Positions 36,853-45,670 of a DNA stretch of 64,000 bases are shown in pieces. A program made the translations under genes and the position numbers. The notes beneath the pieces are model-generated. The model was given only the letters and a program-made list of their open reading frames with translations, ran no database searches and was not told the DNA's origin. The stretch comes from Actinomycetota bacterium (lineage in GTDB: Bacteria; Actinomycetota; Acidimicrobiia; Acidimicrobiales; Ilumatobacteraceae), in the NCBI GenBank assembly GCA_009701715.1, contig WLJO01000004.1:38247-102246 (forward strand), given 5' to 3'. Each line of letters starts with the position of its first letter. Within the stretch, counting starts at the first letter, position 1.

Positions 36853-37772
36853 CCCAGGAAGTCCATCACCATGTCGAGCACGAGCTCAGGCTGCTCGATG
36901 TGCACGAAGTGACCGGCGCCTTGGACGAGCTCGATACGCCCGTTCGGCGGAACCCATCCCGCAAGGTCATCGGGCGTCGTTCCCCAACCCATTTCCTCCT
37001 GCTCGGTCACGAGCACCCCGAGGAACGGCGCTCCGATCCCGGGAAGGCGAAGCTGTGCCCATTCCGGCCGCCAGGGCCCGAAGCCGCCGAAGCGCATGGA
37101 CGGGTCGAGCTTCCAACGCCAACCGTCCGCATCCAGGCGCCCACCCCGCGTCACGAGGTAGCGCAACCAGTCGACCGACAAACGCGGGTTGATCCGCTGG
37201 CGCCGCTTCGCCAACCCGTCGAGTGTGTCCGGCTTGCGCGACGCAACCGCTGTTTGGCGACGGTGGTCGAGCCAACCGCCGATCTCGTCGGCCAGCATCT
37301 TCGTGCGGTCGTGCTCGGAGATATCTGGTGCCCTGCGCTTACACGGGATGCCATCGATATTCACGAGGTGGGAGAACCGGTGCGGCTCGAAGTCGGCCAT
37401 CTGAACGATCAGTGAGCCGCCCTTGGAGTGTCCGATCACCGGGATCGGCCCATCCGCGACGTAGTCGAGCACAGCGCGCATGTCGCGGAGGTCTGCGTCC
37501 CAGCAATAGAGGTGCGCGTGGTCGCTGTCGCCGTGGCCGCGCTGGTCCCACGCAACCACCCGGAAGCCCCGGTTGGCGATCTTCGGGGCGAAGACGTCGT
37601 ACGTGGCAGCGAAGTCGAAGCCGCCGTGCACGAGCATCAGCACCGGGTCGTCCTCCTTGCCCCACTCGGCAACGGCGATACCCACCCCATTTGCATCAAC
37701 CCGGTAGGCGCGGTCGGGCAGGCGCGCGCCCGGATACGTCACTGTCTCGTGTTGAGCGCCGTGGTCTGCCAT
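36843..37772 (-). CDS. Alpha/beta hydrolase
   Basis: A 309-residue soluble hydrolase with intact catalytic features: the oxyanion-hole HGGFDFAATYDVF, the nucleophile GHSKGG, the acid in the central region, and the C-terminal histidine in GAGHFVHIEQPE. Related to esterases and epoxide-hydrolase-like enzymes; substrate unknown. It lies upstream of, and overlaps by 10 nt, a second alpha/beta hydrolase-like gene that has lost its nucleophile, so the pair is co-translated. Confidence 0.9.
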   Translation of the reverse strand: MADHGAQHETVTYPGARLPDRAYRVDANGVGIAVAEWGKEDDPVLMLVHGGFDFAATYDVFAPKIANRGFRVVAWDQRGHGDSDHAHLYCWDADLRDMRAVLDYVADGPIPVIGHSKGGSLIVQMADFEPHRFSHLVNIDGIPCKRRAPDISEHDRTKMLADEIGGWLDHRRQTAVASRKPDTLDGLAKRRQRINPRLSVDWLRYLVTRGGRLDADGWRWKLDPSMRFGGFGPWRPEWAQLRLPGIGAPFLGVLVTEQEEMGWGTTPDDLAGWVPPNGRIELVQGAGHFVHIEQPELVLDMVMDFLGCA

Positions 37773-37891
37773 GCCGGCATCCTAGAACCTCACGATCGTT
37801 GCGCTGACTTGCGTCGGCATGCAGAGGACATGAGCCGACAATTTCCCGCTGGAAAATTCTTGGCTGCAGTGAGGCGTTGCACTGCGAAAAC

Positions 37892-37907
37892 CCTTTATGG
37901 GTAAAGG
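37892..37907. promoter_or_regulatory. Inverted repeat upstream of the DUF222/HNH gene
   Basis: CCTTTA-TGGG-TAAAGG is a perfect 6-bp inverted repeat, followed at 37910 by a TTGACG that could be a -35 element. It lies in the 180-nt AT-richer gap between the divergent hydrolase and HNH genes, and may be an operator. Confidence 0.35.
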
Positions 37908-37952
37908 TATTGACGCAGTATCTGTGTCACACCCCTTTGTCATCATGGGCAC

Positions 37953-39209
37953 ATGTCCGCAGCTACCGATGCACTGAGCGCGCTCCGCTCTGCTGTCGAT
38001 GCACTGCTCGCTGCACCCGATGCGTTCGACGGCGATGACGAGCTGCACGCCTTTGTGATCGGGGCTCAGGTGGAGCAGCACCGCCTTGTCGCTGCCGTCG
38101 CACCAGCCGTCGCTCGTTGGGACAGTCTGCGGCTGTGGGCCGATGACGGGACGCTGTCCGCAGCGTCGCGGCTTTCTGCCGAGGCACATACCTCCAAGGC
38201 CGCGGCGCGCTGCATGCTGCGGCGCGCAAAGCAGCTCCAGGAGATGCCCATCACCGCAGCCGCCCTCGCGGAGGGATCCTTGTCTCCCGACCACGTCGAC
38301 CTGTTCGGTCGGGCGAACCGGTCCCAACGACGCGAGCGCTTTGCGCAGGACGAGGAGAACCTCGTGTCCGCGTGCAAGCCGCTCCTCTTCGACGACGCCA
38401 TCCGCGCCGTCGCCTACTGGCGCAACCGCGCCGACGCCGATGGCTCCGGGGACGCCGAGGCCGTTAGGCGGCGGGACCGCGCCGCAGACGCGCACCTCTA
38501 CGCGTCGGAGACCCTCGCCGGGAACACGGTCATCAACGGCCTGTTGGACCCGATCGCCGGCGAGATCTTCCGCAACGAGCTCGACCGCCTCGAGCACATC
38601 CTCTACCTAGCTGACAAGGAATCCGGCAGCGATCGCACCAACGCCCAGCGGCGTGCCGCTGCCCTCGTCGAGATGGCGACTAGATCAGCAGCTATGCCCG
38701 ACAATGCTCGACGCCCCAAGCCCTTGTTCGTCGTGCATGTCGGCGACGAAACAGCGAGGCGTCTCTGTGAGCTCGCCGCCGGCACCGTCCTGCAGGCCGA
38801 CGAACTTGCCAGATGGCTCGACGATGCCCTCATGGAAGCGTTCCTGTTCGACGGACCGTCCGTCTTGCTTACTGCGTCCCAGAAACGCACCTTCACCGGC
38901 AAGCTCCGCTCCGCGATCCAGGCGCGTGACCGCCGTTGTCAGCATCCGTCGGGTTGCAGGACCCCCGCCCCGAAGGGCGACGTCGACCACATCATTCCGT
39001 GGGCCGAGGGCGGTAGAACCGACCAGTTCAACGCCCGCGTCGGCTGCCAGCCCCACAACCGCAACCACACCAAACGCGACCGCGATCCACAACCACACCC
39101 CCAACAACCCGTTGACCGCCTCGCCGCGTTGCGCGCGAAATGTCGCTGGGTCTACCGACGAGAATGCGAACGCAACGGCGACGACTCCGACGGGTCGGGT
39201 TCGCGCTAG
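37953..39209 (+). CDS. DUF222 and HNH endonuclease domain protein
   Basis: A 418-residue protein with an N-terminal helical DUF222 domain (about 5-300) and a C-terminal HNH nuclease domain (about 325-370). The latter is seen as CQHPSGCRTPAPKGDVDHIIPWAEGG, then GCQPHNRNHTKRD. This is the 13E12-type family, abundant and multi-copy in Actinobacteria and often variable between strains; a mobile or defence-linked role has been suggested but is not settled. Its 3' end overlaps the convergent ethylmalonyl-CoA mutase gene by 4 nt. Confidence 0.9.
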   Translation: MSAATDALSALRSAVDALLAAPDAFDGDDELHAFVIGAQVEQHRLVAAVAPAVARWDSLRLWADDGTLSAASRLSAEAHTSKAAARCMLRRAKQLQEMPITAAALAEGSLSPDHVDLFGRANRSQRRERFAQDEENLVSACKPLLFDDAIRAVAYWRNRADADGSGDAEAVRRRDRAADAHLYASETLAGNTVINGLLDPIAGEIFRNELDRLEHILYLADKESGSDRTNAQRRAAALVEMATRSAAMPDNARRPKPLFVVHVGDETARRLCELAAGTVLQADELARWLDDALMEAFLFDGPSVLLTASQKRTFTGKLRSAIQARDRRCQHPSGCRTPAPKGDVDHIIPWAEGGRTDQFNARVGCQPHNRNHTKRDRDPQPHPQQPVDRLAALRAKCRWVYRRECERNGDDSDGSGSR

Positions 39210-41146
39210 TTGCGGCGGTGCGCCTCGGCGAGTTCCGCGAGGTCCGACATGATCCGCGAGAGCTCAAAATCCTTCGGTGTGTATACAGCGCTGATACCGG
39301 CGGCGACGAGGGGCGCGCGGTCTTCCTCGGGGATGATGCCGCCCACAACGATGGGCGCGTCGCAGCCTGCAGCGCGTACGGCGCGCAGCACGGCAGGAAC
39401 GAGGTCAAGGTGCGAACCAGACAGGATGGACAGACCGATCACATCCGGGTCCTCGTCGCGGGCGGATGCGGCGATCTGTTCCGGTGTCAGCCTGATCCCG
39501 CTGTACACCACTTCCATACCCGCATCGCGGGCGGCCACGGCGATCTGCTCGGCACCGTTGGAGTGGCCGTCGAGACCGGGCTTGGCGACCAGCAACTTGG
39601 GCGGCCCGCCCGCCATTGCGCGCACTCGCTCGGCAACCTTGGCAAGCTCAACCGGGCGACGCCCGACAGCGGCGGACACCCCGGTGGGCGCACGGTACTC
39701 CCCGAACACTTCGCGGAGCGTCCCGGCCCACTCCCCTGTGGTGCCGCCGGCCTGAGCCAGCGCAATGGTGGGCCCCATGATGTTCTCGTCACCCTCGGCG
39801 GCCCGGCGCAGCCAGTCGAGTGCCTCTGTGACAGCGGTGTTGTCCCGGGCGGCCCGCCATGCGTTCACGTCGTCGATGGTCTCCTGCTCGACGGCGGGGT
39901 CCACCTTCATGATCGCTCCGGCACCGCCAAGTGGTGAGGGCTCGGTCTCGGTATACGCATTGACACCGACCACTACCTGCTCACCGGATTCGATCCGGCG
40001 CGTGCGCACCGCCATCGACGAGACGAGGCGTCCCTTCAGCTCGTCGACGGCCTCGAAGGCGCCACCGAGCGACAGCACATCCTGTAGTTCCGACCAGGCA
40101 GCATCGCGCAGTTCGGCGGTCTTGGCCTCGATCACCTTGGAGCCGTCGAAGAGGTCCGGGTATTCGAGCAGGTCGGTTTCGTAGGCAAGCACCTGCTGCA
40201 TCCGCAACGACCACTGCTGGTCCCACGGCCGGGGGAGGCCGAGGGCCTCGTTCCACGCGGGAAGCTGGATGGACCGTGCGCGTGCGTTGTCGCTGAGCGT
40301 GACAGCGAGCATCTCGAGCAGGATGCGCTGCACGTTGTTCTCGGGCTGAGCCTCGGTAAGGCCAAGCGAGTTCACCTGCACCCCATAGCGGAAACGGCGC
40401 GCCTTGGGATCCTGCACGCCGTAGCGCTCGAGGCCGATGCGGTCCCAGAGATCGGTGAAGGCACGCATCTTGCACGTCTCCTCCACGAAGCGGATCCCCG
40501 CGTTCACGAAGAACGAGATGGATCCGAAGACCTGCTCGAACTGCTCGGGTTCGATCTGGCCCGAGGCCCGAACCGCGTCGAGCACATCGATTGCAGTGGC
40601 GAGCGAGAACGCGATCTCCTGCACCGGCGTGGCCCCGGCCTCCTGGAGGTGGTACGAGCACACGTTCATCGGGTTCCACTTCGGCGCGTTCTTCGCGCAC
40701 CAAGCGATCATGTCGACGATGAGGCGCTTGGACGGGTCCGGCGGGAAGATGTACGTGCCTCGGCTGAGGTACTCCTTCACGATGTCGTTCTGAGTGGTGC
40801 CCCGCAGTTGCTTGCTCGCAACGCCCTGGTCGGCGGCGTTCGCGACGTAGAGACCGAGCAACCATGCCGCTGTCGCGTTGATCGTCATCGACGTGTTCAT
40901 CTCGCCCGGCGGGATGGAGTCGAGCAGCGAACGCATGTGGCCGAGGTGCGACACGGGCACACCGACCTTGCCCACCTCGCCCCGCGCGAGGAGATGATCG
41001 GGGTCGTACCCAGTCTGTGTCGGGAGGTCGAACGCAATGGACAGCCCGGTCTGGCCCTTGGCGAGATTGGTCCGATAGAGAGCATTCGATGCGCGGGCGG
41101 TGGAGTGCCCCGAGTACGTGCGCATCATCCACGCCTGTTGCTTCAC
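39206..41146 (-). CDS. ecm: Ethylmalonyl-CoA mutase (B12-dependent)
   Basis: Rearranges ethylmalonyl-CoA to methylsuccinyl-CoA using adenosylcobalamin. A 646-residue protein with the mutase barrel (YSGHSTARASNALYR, FDLPTQTGYDPDH) and a C-terminal B12-binding domain. That domain reads KPGLDGHSNGAEQIA; the HSNGAEQ variant is typical of Ecm, whereas methylmalonyl-CoA mutase has DGHDRG. The B12-ligand histidine is in DGHSNG. Start GTG 41146 has an AAGGAG site 6 nt upstream. Consistent with ccr and the epimerase in the same window. Methylmalonyl-CoA mutase activity cannot be excluded by eye. Confidence 0.9.
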   Translation of the reverse strand: MKQQAWMMRTYSGHSTARASNALYRTNLAKGQTGLSIAFDLPTQTGYDPDHLLARGEVGKVGVPVSHLGHMRSLLDSIPPGEMNTSMTINATAAWLLGLYVANAADQGVASKQLRGTTQNDIVKEYLSRGTYIFPPDPSKRLIVDMIAWCAKNAPKWNPMNVCSYHLQEAGATPVQEIAFSLATAIDVLDAVRASGQIEPEQFEQVFGSISFFVNAGIRFVEETCKMRAFTDLWDRIGLERYGVQDPKARRFRYGVQVNSLGLTEAQPENNVQRILLEMLAVTLSDNARARSIQLPAWNEALGLPRPWDQQWSLRMQQVLAYETDLLEYPDLFDGSKVIEAKTAELRDAAWSELQDVLSLGGAFEAVDELKGRLVSSMAVRTRRIESGEQVVVGVNAYTETEPSPLGGAGAIMKVDPAVEQETIDDVNAWRAARDNTAVTEALDWLRRAAEGDENIMGPTIALAQAGGTTGEWAGTLREVFGEYRAPTGVSAAVGRRPVELAKVAERVRAMAGGPPKLLVAKPGLDGHSNGAEQIAVAARDAGMEVVYSGIRLTPEQIAASARDEDPDVIGLSILSGSHLDLVPAVLRAVRAAGCDAPIVVGGIIPEEDRAPLVAAGISAVYTPKDFELSRIMSDLAELAEAHRRN

Positions 41147-41170
41147 ATCTGCTCCTTAGCGTTTACGGCC

Positions 41171-42367
41171 CTACGCCGATCTGTTCACCGACACGGTCCA
41201 CGACCCGTTGCCGGACGAGGACACAGTGATGGACCAACCCCTGCCCGACCACGTCGAACCATCGCCGAGGAGATCGGTGAAGGGCCGCGTGCCCGAAATG
41301 GGGAGTTGGCTTCGGTACTCGTTCAGGCACGGTGTGTCCGCACCAGACCTACATGCTGTCGGGGATTGGTCGATTTCGTGCACCACAATGCCCGATCGGG
41401 GGAGGTGTGCGTCGAAGCCGGTGTTGGCGAGCGCCTCCACGGTGAGGAAGCGGGCATCGTCGATTGGGAGCACGAGGACTCGGGGACCCTCCGTGGCGTC
41501 TGAGGGCACGAGCGGGAAGGTGCCCGCTCCATCGGCCACCGTCACCGAGGTGAGGGGCAGCCATCCGGCGGCGAGGCGGTTCACTGCGATTGTGCCGGGC
41601 CCGTCCCGCCTGTTGGGGTCGACGTTCCGTGGGGCCGCACTGTTGCTCATGACGTCGATCGCGCTTGTGTACCCGTCGCCGCCACCCGAGTGGGGGAACC
41701 CGAGGGTGTGTCCGATCTCGTGCTCCAAGAGGTCCACCGCCGGGACGTCACCCCAGTCCGGGTGGAAATCCGACGCCCCGACGTAGGCCGCCCTCCCACT
41801 CACTCTGGCGGGGCAGGCAGCGGCCGCCTTGCAGCGCTCGCCGGTGCGCCCCCAGCCCCCGTGTTGGTCCTCGGCGTGCTCGGCATCGGCGATCACCACC
41901 AGGCCGTCGATATCGCCCGCCGAGCGCTCCGCCGCCCGGTCTACGCACGTGCGGTTCGTCTCGTTGGCGGCGATCGTTACCTCGCCTTCCGGCACGAACT
42001 CGGGAACGTAGGCACCATGGGTGAGCGTGGTGAAGTACGCGCTTACGTGCTCGCTCAGTAGTGCGGCGACCTTGCGGACCTCGAGGTCGAGGCGGAGGTC
42101 GACGGGGTTGTAGATCGGATCGGTGACGCCGACCGGTACGTGGCAGATCCACACCCCGAGCCGGTCGGTGCCGAGCGAGAAGCGGCGGAGCGGGCTGGCT
42201 CCCTCGAGCAGAGTCTGCAGCGCCCGGTAACCGGTGGCCGTCCCGCCCGGCGCAGACGTGGTGGATGAGGCGGACGGTCCGCTCGTCGTCGGCGCAGTGG
42301 CGGCTCCGCAGGCCATCAGCGACGCACTTGCGGCGACAACCAAGGCGAGCGAACGGCGTCGCATCAT
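41171..42367 (-). CDS. Secreted zinc metalloprotease-like lipoprotein
   Basis: A 398-residue lipoprotein: signal MMRRRSLALVVAASASLMAC, with the lipobox cysteine, then a low-complexity Ser/Thr linker. The metalloprotease core has the metzincin-type zinc motif HEIGHTLGFPH and, downstream, a candidate Met-turn (IDVMS). Several cysteines could form disulfides. The C-terminal part is beta-rich. Start ATG 42367 overlaps the aat stop (ATGA), so translation is coupled to aat. The protease family is not identified beyond metzincin-like. Confidence 0.8.
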   Translation of the reverse strand: MMRRRSLALVVAASASLMACGAATAPTTSGPSASSTTSAPGGTATGYRALQTLLEGASPLRRFSLGTDRLGVWICHVPVGVTDPIYNPVDLRLDLEVRKVAALLSEHVSAYFTTLTHGAYVPEFVPEGEVTIAANETNRTCVDRAAERSAGDIDGLVVIADAEHAEDQHGGWGRTGERCKAAAACPARVSGRAAYVGASDFHPDWGDVPAVDLLEHEIGHTLGFPHSGGGDGYTSAIDVMSNSAAPRNVDPNRRDGPGTIAVNRLAAGWLPLTSVTVADGAGTFPLVPSDATEGPRVLVLPIDDARFLTVEALANTGFDAHLPRSGIVVHEIDQSPTACRSGADTPCLNEYRSQLPISGTRPFTDLLGDGSTWSGRGWSITVSSSGNGSWTVSVNRSA

Positions 42368-43089
42368 GGCTGCCCGGCGCTCACGGCCCGCCGGAGGCGC
42401 TCGAGATACTCGTTGCGGGGGATCGCAACCGCGCCGAGCGAACCGAGGTGGTCGGTGTGCCACTGGACGTCGAGCAGTTCAACCCCGGATTCGCGCAGCA
42501 TCCCAACCAGCGCAACGAGGGCGACCTTGGAGGCATCGCGCTGGGTGGAGAACATCGATTCGCCGGCGAAGAAGCGGTTGATCCGGACACCGTAGAGCCC
42601 ACCGACCAGTTCGCCGTCGTCGCCCCTGCACTCAACGCTGTGGGCCCACCCCATCTCGTGGAGCCGTACGTACGCCCGCACGAAATCGTCATTGATCCAG
42701 CCGTGTGGACGATCAGGTCGCGCGCACGCGACCATGACCTCGCGGAAGGCGGTGTCGACGGTGACGGTGTACCGCTTCGCGCTCTGGCGCAGCGACCGCG
42801 TGACGTGCAGCCCGTCGAGCGGGATGATCCCCCGCGGGTCGGGCGAGAACCAACCGATGTCACGCCGCGAGATCGGCATCGGGAACAGACCACGCCGGTA
42901 GGCAGCGATCAGGGTCGACGGCTCGAGGTCTGCACCGACGGCCACGAGGTCGTCGTCATCGCTTTCGTCACCGTTCGCGTCGTGATTCGCGTCGCTCGGA
43001 TCCGGTAGGTGCCAACGGCTCTCACCGGGGTCGGCCGGAACGGTGTCCCACGTGGTGGCGGGCCCCGCTTCGCGATTGCGTCGGTTCAC
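42364..43089 (-). CDS. aat: Leucyl/phenylalanyl-tRNA--protein transferase
   Basis: Adds Leu or Phe to the N-terminus of proteins with Arg or Lys, marking them for ClpAP/ClpS degradation. A 241-residue enzyme with the family segments LIAAYRRGLFPMP, WFSPDPRGIIPL, HGWINDDFVRAY, HSVECRGDDGELVGGLYG and FFAGESMFS. The N-terminus has an extra acidic stretch (residues about 30-47). It is coupled by overlap to the metalloprotease lipoprotein gene. Confidence 0.93.
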   Translation of the reverse strand: MNRRNREAGPATTWDTVPADPGESRWHLPDPSDANHDANGDESDDDDLVAVGADLEPSTLIAAYRRGLFPMPISRRDIGWFSPDPRGIIPLDGLHVTRSLRQSAKRYTVTVDTAFREVMVACARPDRPHGWINDDFVRAYVRLHEMGWAHSVECRGDDGELVGGLYGVRINRFFAGESMFSTQRDASKVALVALVGMLRESGVELLDVQWHTDHLGSLGAVAIPRNEYLERLRRAVSAGQP

Positions 43090-43103
43090 GACAACGAGTG
43101 TGC

Positions 43104-43973
43104 CTACTTCTTGGCGTATTCGTAGAACCCGCGGCCGGTCTTGCGGCCGAGGTGTCCGGCCTCCACGAGGCGGCGCAGCGAGGGTGCAGGGGAGTCCGAC
43201 GGGTCGCGGGTCTCGGCGTGGAGCGCCTCGAGGATGGAGACCGAGGTGTCGAGGCCAACGAGGTCGAGCAGTTCGAACGGCCCCATCGGGAAGTTACAGC
43301 CGCCCTTCATGCCGATATCGATGGCCTCCATCGAGGCGGTCTGCTGCTCGAGCATGCGAACCGCACGGTTGAGGTACGGGAAGAGCAGGGCGTTCACCAC
43401 GAAGCCGGCGCGGTCCACGACATCGATGGCGTCCTTTCCGCAGCTGTCGGTGAACTCGTGGGCGGCCAGGATCGTTGCATCGCTGGCGGTGATCGGTCGG
43501 ATGATCTCGACGAGGCGCATCAGGGTCGCGGGGTTGAAGAAGTGGATGCCGCACACCCGGTCGGGTCGGCCGGATGCCATCGCCATCTCGACGACCGGCA
43601 GGGTGGACGTGTTGGTGGCGAGGATGGTGTGCTCCGGGGCGTGCTCGCCGAGTTCGGTGAACAGCATTCGCTTGGTGGCGAGGTCCTCCACGATCGACTC
43701 GATCACCAGGTCACTCATCGCAACCTTCGCGATGTCGGTTGTGGTGGTGATGCGACCGAGCAGCTCGTCACGCTCGTCGGCGGTGATCGTCGCCTTCTTC
43801 ACCTGACGGTCCAGAGACCGTGCAACGGCGGCAACGAGCTCGTCGGCCCCCATCTGTGTGCGGGACCTCACCATGACTTCATACCCGGCGCGGGCGGCGA
43901 CCTCGGCGAGGCCGCTGCCCATGATCCCTGAGCCGCAGATTCCGATGGACCGAAGAGTGCTGGAGCGTTCCAT
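43104..43973 (-). CDS. hbd: 3-hydroxybutyryl-CoA dehydrogenase
   Basis: NAD(P)-dependent oxidoreduction of 3-hydroxybutyryl-CoA and acetoacetyl-CoA. A 289-residue protein with the dinucleotide-binding ICGSGIMGSGLAEVAA, the catalytic histidine and partners in GIHFFNP, and the C-terminal substrate domain ending in KTGRGFYEYAK. Start ATG 43973 has a TAGTTT box 6 nt upstream. It could operate between the thiolase and crotonase steps ahead of Ccr. Confidence 0.94.
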   Translation of the reverse strand: MERSSTLRSIGICGSGIMGSGLAEVAARAGYEVMVRSRTQMGADELVAAVARSLDRQVKKATITADERDELLGRITTTTDIAKVAMSDLVIESIVEDLATKRMLFTELGEHAPEHTILATNTSTLPVVEMAMASGRPDRVCGIHFFNPATLMRLVEIIRPITASDATILAAHEFTDSCGKDAIDVVDRAGFVVNALLFPYLNRAVRMLEQQTASMEAIDIGMKGGCNFPMGPFELLDLVGLDTSVSILEALHAETRDPSDSPAPSLRRLVEAGHLGRKTGRGFYEYAKK

Positions 43974-43979
43974 CCGGTG

Positions 43980-43985
43980 AAACTA
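43980..43985 (-). promoter_or_regulatory. -10 box (TAGTTT) of the 3-hydroxybutyryl-CoA dehydrogenase gene
   Basis: TAGTTT on the minus strand, 6 nt before ATG 43973. A TACC-GATT-GGTA partial palindrome (43984-43995) overlaps its upstream edge and could be an operator. Confidence 0.4.
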
Positions 43986-44006
43986 CCGATTGGTAACTTT
44001 CGGTGG

Positions 44007-44029
44007 CAACTTGTCTTTACAACTTGTCT
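44007..44029. repeat. Direct repeat in divergent promoter region
   Basis: CAACTTGTCT occurs exactly at 44007-44016 and again at 44020-44029, separated by TTA. It lies between the divergent dehydrogenase and amidotransferase-like genes, 33 nt before the latter's start. Possible activator or repressor site. Confidence 0.5.
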
Positions 44030-44061
44030 GCCCCAGAGTACGTAGCGATCGGAGGCCGGTG

Positions 44062-44703
44062 ATGGGTGTCATTGCGTTGCTCGGGGGTAAAGGGTTCGAC
44101 GACCTCGGCGAGAACCGGGAGGTGACCCAGCGGTTGCTCGACCTCTCGGGCGGAACCGAGGTGCTGTTGCTGCCCACCGCGGACGCGTTCGAGGAGCCTG
44201 CCCTCGCGGTTGAGGCAGCGACTGCTTGGTTTGCCGGGTTCGGGGCAACGGTCCGGCCGCTCATGGTGCTCGGCCGGGGTGACGCGGTGGATCCGTTGAT
44301 GGCCGCGGCAATCGAGCAGGCGTCGTTCGTGTACCTGGTCGGCGACTCCCCGATGCACCTCCGCTCGAGCCTCAAGGACACCCCCGTCTGGGCGGCCATC
44401 GTGGCCGCCGCGGATCGGTCGGTGGTCGCTGCGGCAGGTCCGTGTGCCGCGGCCATCTGCGACCCGATGACCGACCCGCGCGGCGGGGCGTTCGGTCTCG
44501 GTCTCGGTCTGGTGCAGCCTCTCGCCGTGATCCACGAGTCCGAGACGTGGTCCTTCGAGCGACTGCATCGCGCTCGTCAGCTTGCCACCGGCTTTCCGGT
44601 CGCCACCCTGCCCTCGGGCACAGCACTCATCTGCCACGATGGCATGTGGACCCGCTACGGCGACGGTGTCGAGGTAGCGGGAGAACTTCCCACCTCGGGC
44701 TGA
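44062..44703 (+). CDS. Class I glutamine amidotransferase-like / S51-like protein
   Basis: A 213-residue protein of the peptidase S51/cyanophycinase fold: GVIALLGGKGF, then EVLLLPTADAF, FVYLVGDSPMHL and the segment AAAGPCAAAICDPM followed by GGAFGLGLGLV. Where S51 peptidases have a GxSAG nucleophile, this protein has GPCAAA. If active, it would use cysteine rather than serine. Function unknown; cyanophycin degradation is not implied. ATG 44062 is set by CGGAGG upstream. Confidence 0.75.
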   Translation: MGVIALLGGKGFDDLGENREVTQRLLDLSGGTEVLLLPTADAFEEPALAVEAATAWFAGFGATVRPLMVLGRGDAVDPLMAAAIEQASFVYLVGDSPMHLRSSLKDTPVWAAIVAAADRSVVAAAGPCAAAICDPMTDPRGGAFGLGLGLVQPLAVIHESETWSFERLHRARQLATGFPVATLPSGTALICHDGMWTRYGDGVEVAGELPTSG

Positions 44704-44717
44704 CCCCCCGCTCGGGA

Positions 44718-45638
44718 TCAGTTCGCGGTGGTCGTCTCGGTCGGCGCGGAGGTCTCGATGGGGGCAGCCGTTGTGGGGGTGACCGTTGTGGTGGTGACCG
44801 TTGCTGTCGCCCCGGGCTTCACGCTCACCACGACTTTTTCGATGATGACATCGGACTTCGGCGTGCCGGCCCCCTCGGAGCCCTCTGCCTCCATCGCCTT
44901 GACCGTGGTGTCGAACCCAGCAGTCACCTGGCCGAACAACGAGTAGCGCGGGCCGAGCGATGCTCCGTTCTGGCCCGTGATGATGAAGAACTGGCTGCCG
45001 TTGGTGTCCGGGCCGCTGTTCGCCATCGCGAGCGAACCGAGCTGGTACGAACCTGCGGTGGGCAGTTCGTCAGCGAAGCTGTAGCCGGGTCCACCGCTGC
45101 CCGTGCCGGTCGGATCGCCGCACTGCACCACGAATCCGGGGATGATGCGGTGGCACTTGGTGCCGTCGAAGTAGTGGTAGTTCGCGAGGTACACGAAGTT
45201 GTTGACCGTGTTCGGGGCGATACCCGGATCGAGTTCCATCGTGAACTCGCCCTTGTTGGTGGTGACCGTTGCGACGTAGACCTTGGTGGGGTCGATGCAG
45301 AGCCCCGGCGCGGCCGGGAACTCACCCTCGTGGACCGACGAGCCGTCGTCGTTCGGGCAGGCGAGCGGTGCGATCGTGGTCTCGGGAACGGTGCTGTCAT
45401 CGGTCGGGGCCGTGTCGACGACCTCGGTGGTGTCGGTAGCGCCGCCGTCGGAGGTGGAGTCCTTGTCGTTGGACGTGACAGCCCACACGATGAGCACGAG
45501 GATGCCGACGACGAGGGGGATGCCGACGCCGAACTGCAGTCCGCGTCGCTTCACCTTCTGCTGGCGGCGCTGCTTCTCGAGCTGCTCGAGACGGAGCTGA
45601 CGGTTGGCCTTCTTGCGTTCACGTTTGGCAGTACCCAC
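44718..45638 (-). CDS. Membrane-anchored cyclophilin-type peptidyl-prolyl isomerase
   Basis: A 306-residue protein with a charged N-terminal coiled coil (residues about 4-32), one membrane helix (FGVGIPLVVGILVLIVWAV, about 36-54), a Thr/Asp-rich linker, and an outward cyclophilin domain. Cyclophilin motifs CHRIIPGFVVQCGDP, GSLAMANSGPDTNGSQFFI and SLFGQV are present. A Thr-rich tail ends the protein. It probably assists folding outside the membrane. GTG 45638 has a TAGCCT box 9 nt upstream. Confidence 0.92.
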   Translation of the reverse strand: MGTAKRERKKANRQLRLEQLEKQRRQQKVKRRGLQFGVGIPLVVGILVLIVWAVTSNDKDSTSDGGATDTTEVVDTAPTDDSTVPETTIAPLACPNDDGSSVHEGEFPAAPGLCIDPTKVYVATVTTNKGEFTMELDPGIAPNTVNNFVYLANYHYFDGTKCHRIIPGFVVQCGDPTGTGSGGPGYSFADELPTAGSYQLGSLAMANSGPDTNGSQFFIITGQNGASLGPRYSLFGQVTAGFDTTVKAMEAEGSEGAGTPKSDVIIEKVVVSVKPGATATVTTTTVTPTTAAPIETSAPTETTTAN

Positions 45639-45647
45639 GAGTTCAGG

Positions 45648-45653
45648 AGGCTA
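45648..45653 (-). promoter_or_regulatory. -10 box (TAGCCT) of the cyclophilin gene
   Basis: TAGCCT on the minus strand, 9 nt before GTG 45638. Confidence 0.4.
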
Positions 45654-45670
45654 CCGGCCATCATGGGGGC

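Noticed and set aside
37910..37940. A full sigma-70 promoter before the HNH gene
   Set aside because: TTGACG is present but no convincing -10 lies 16-18 nt downstream.
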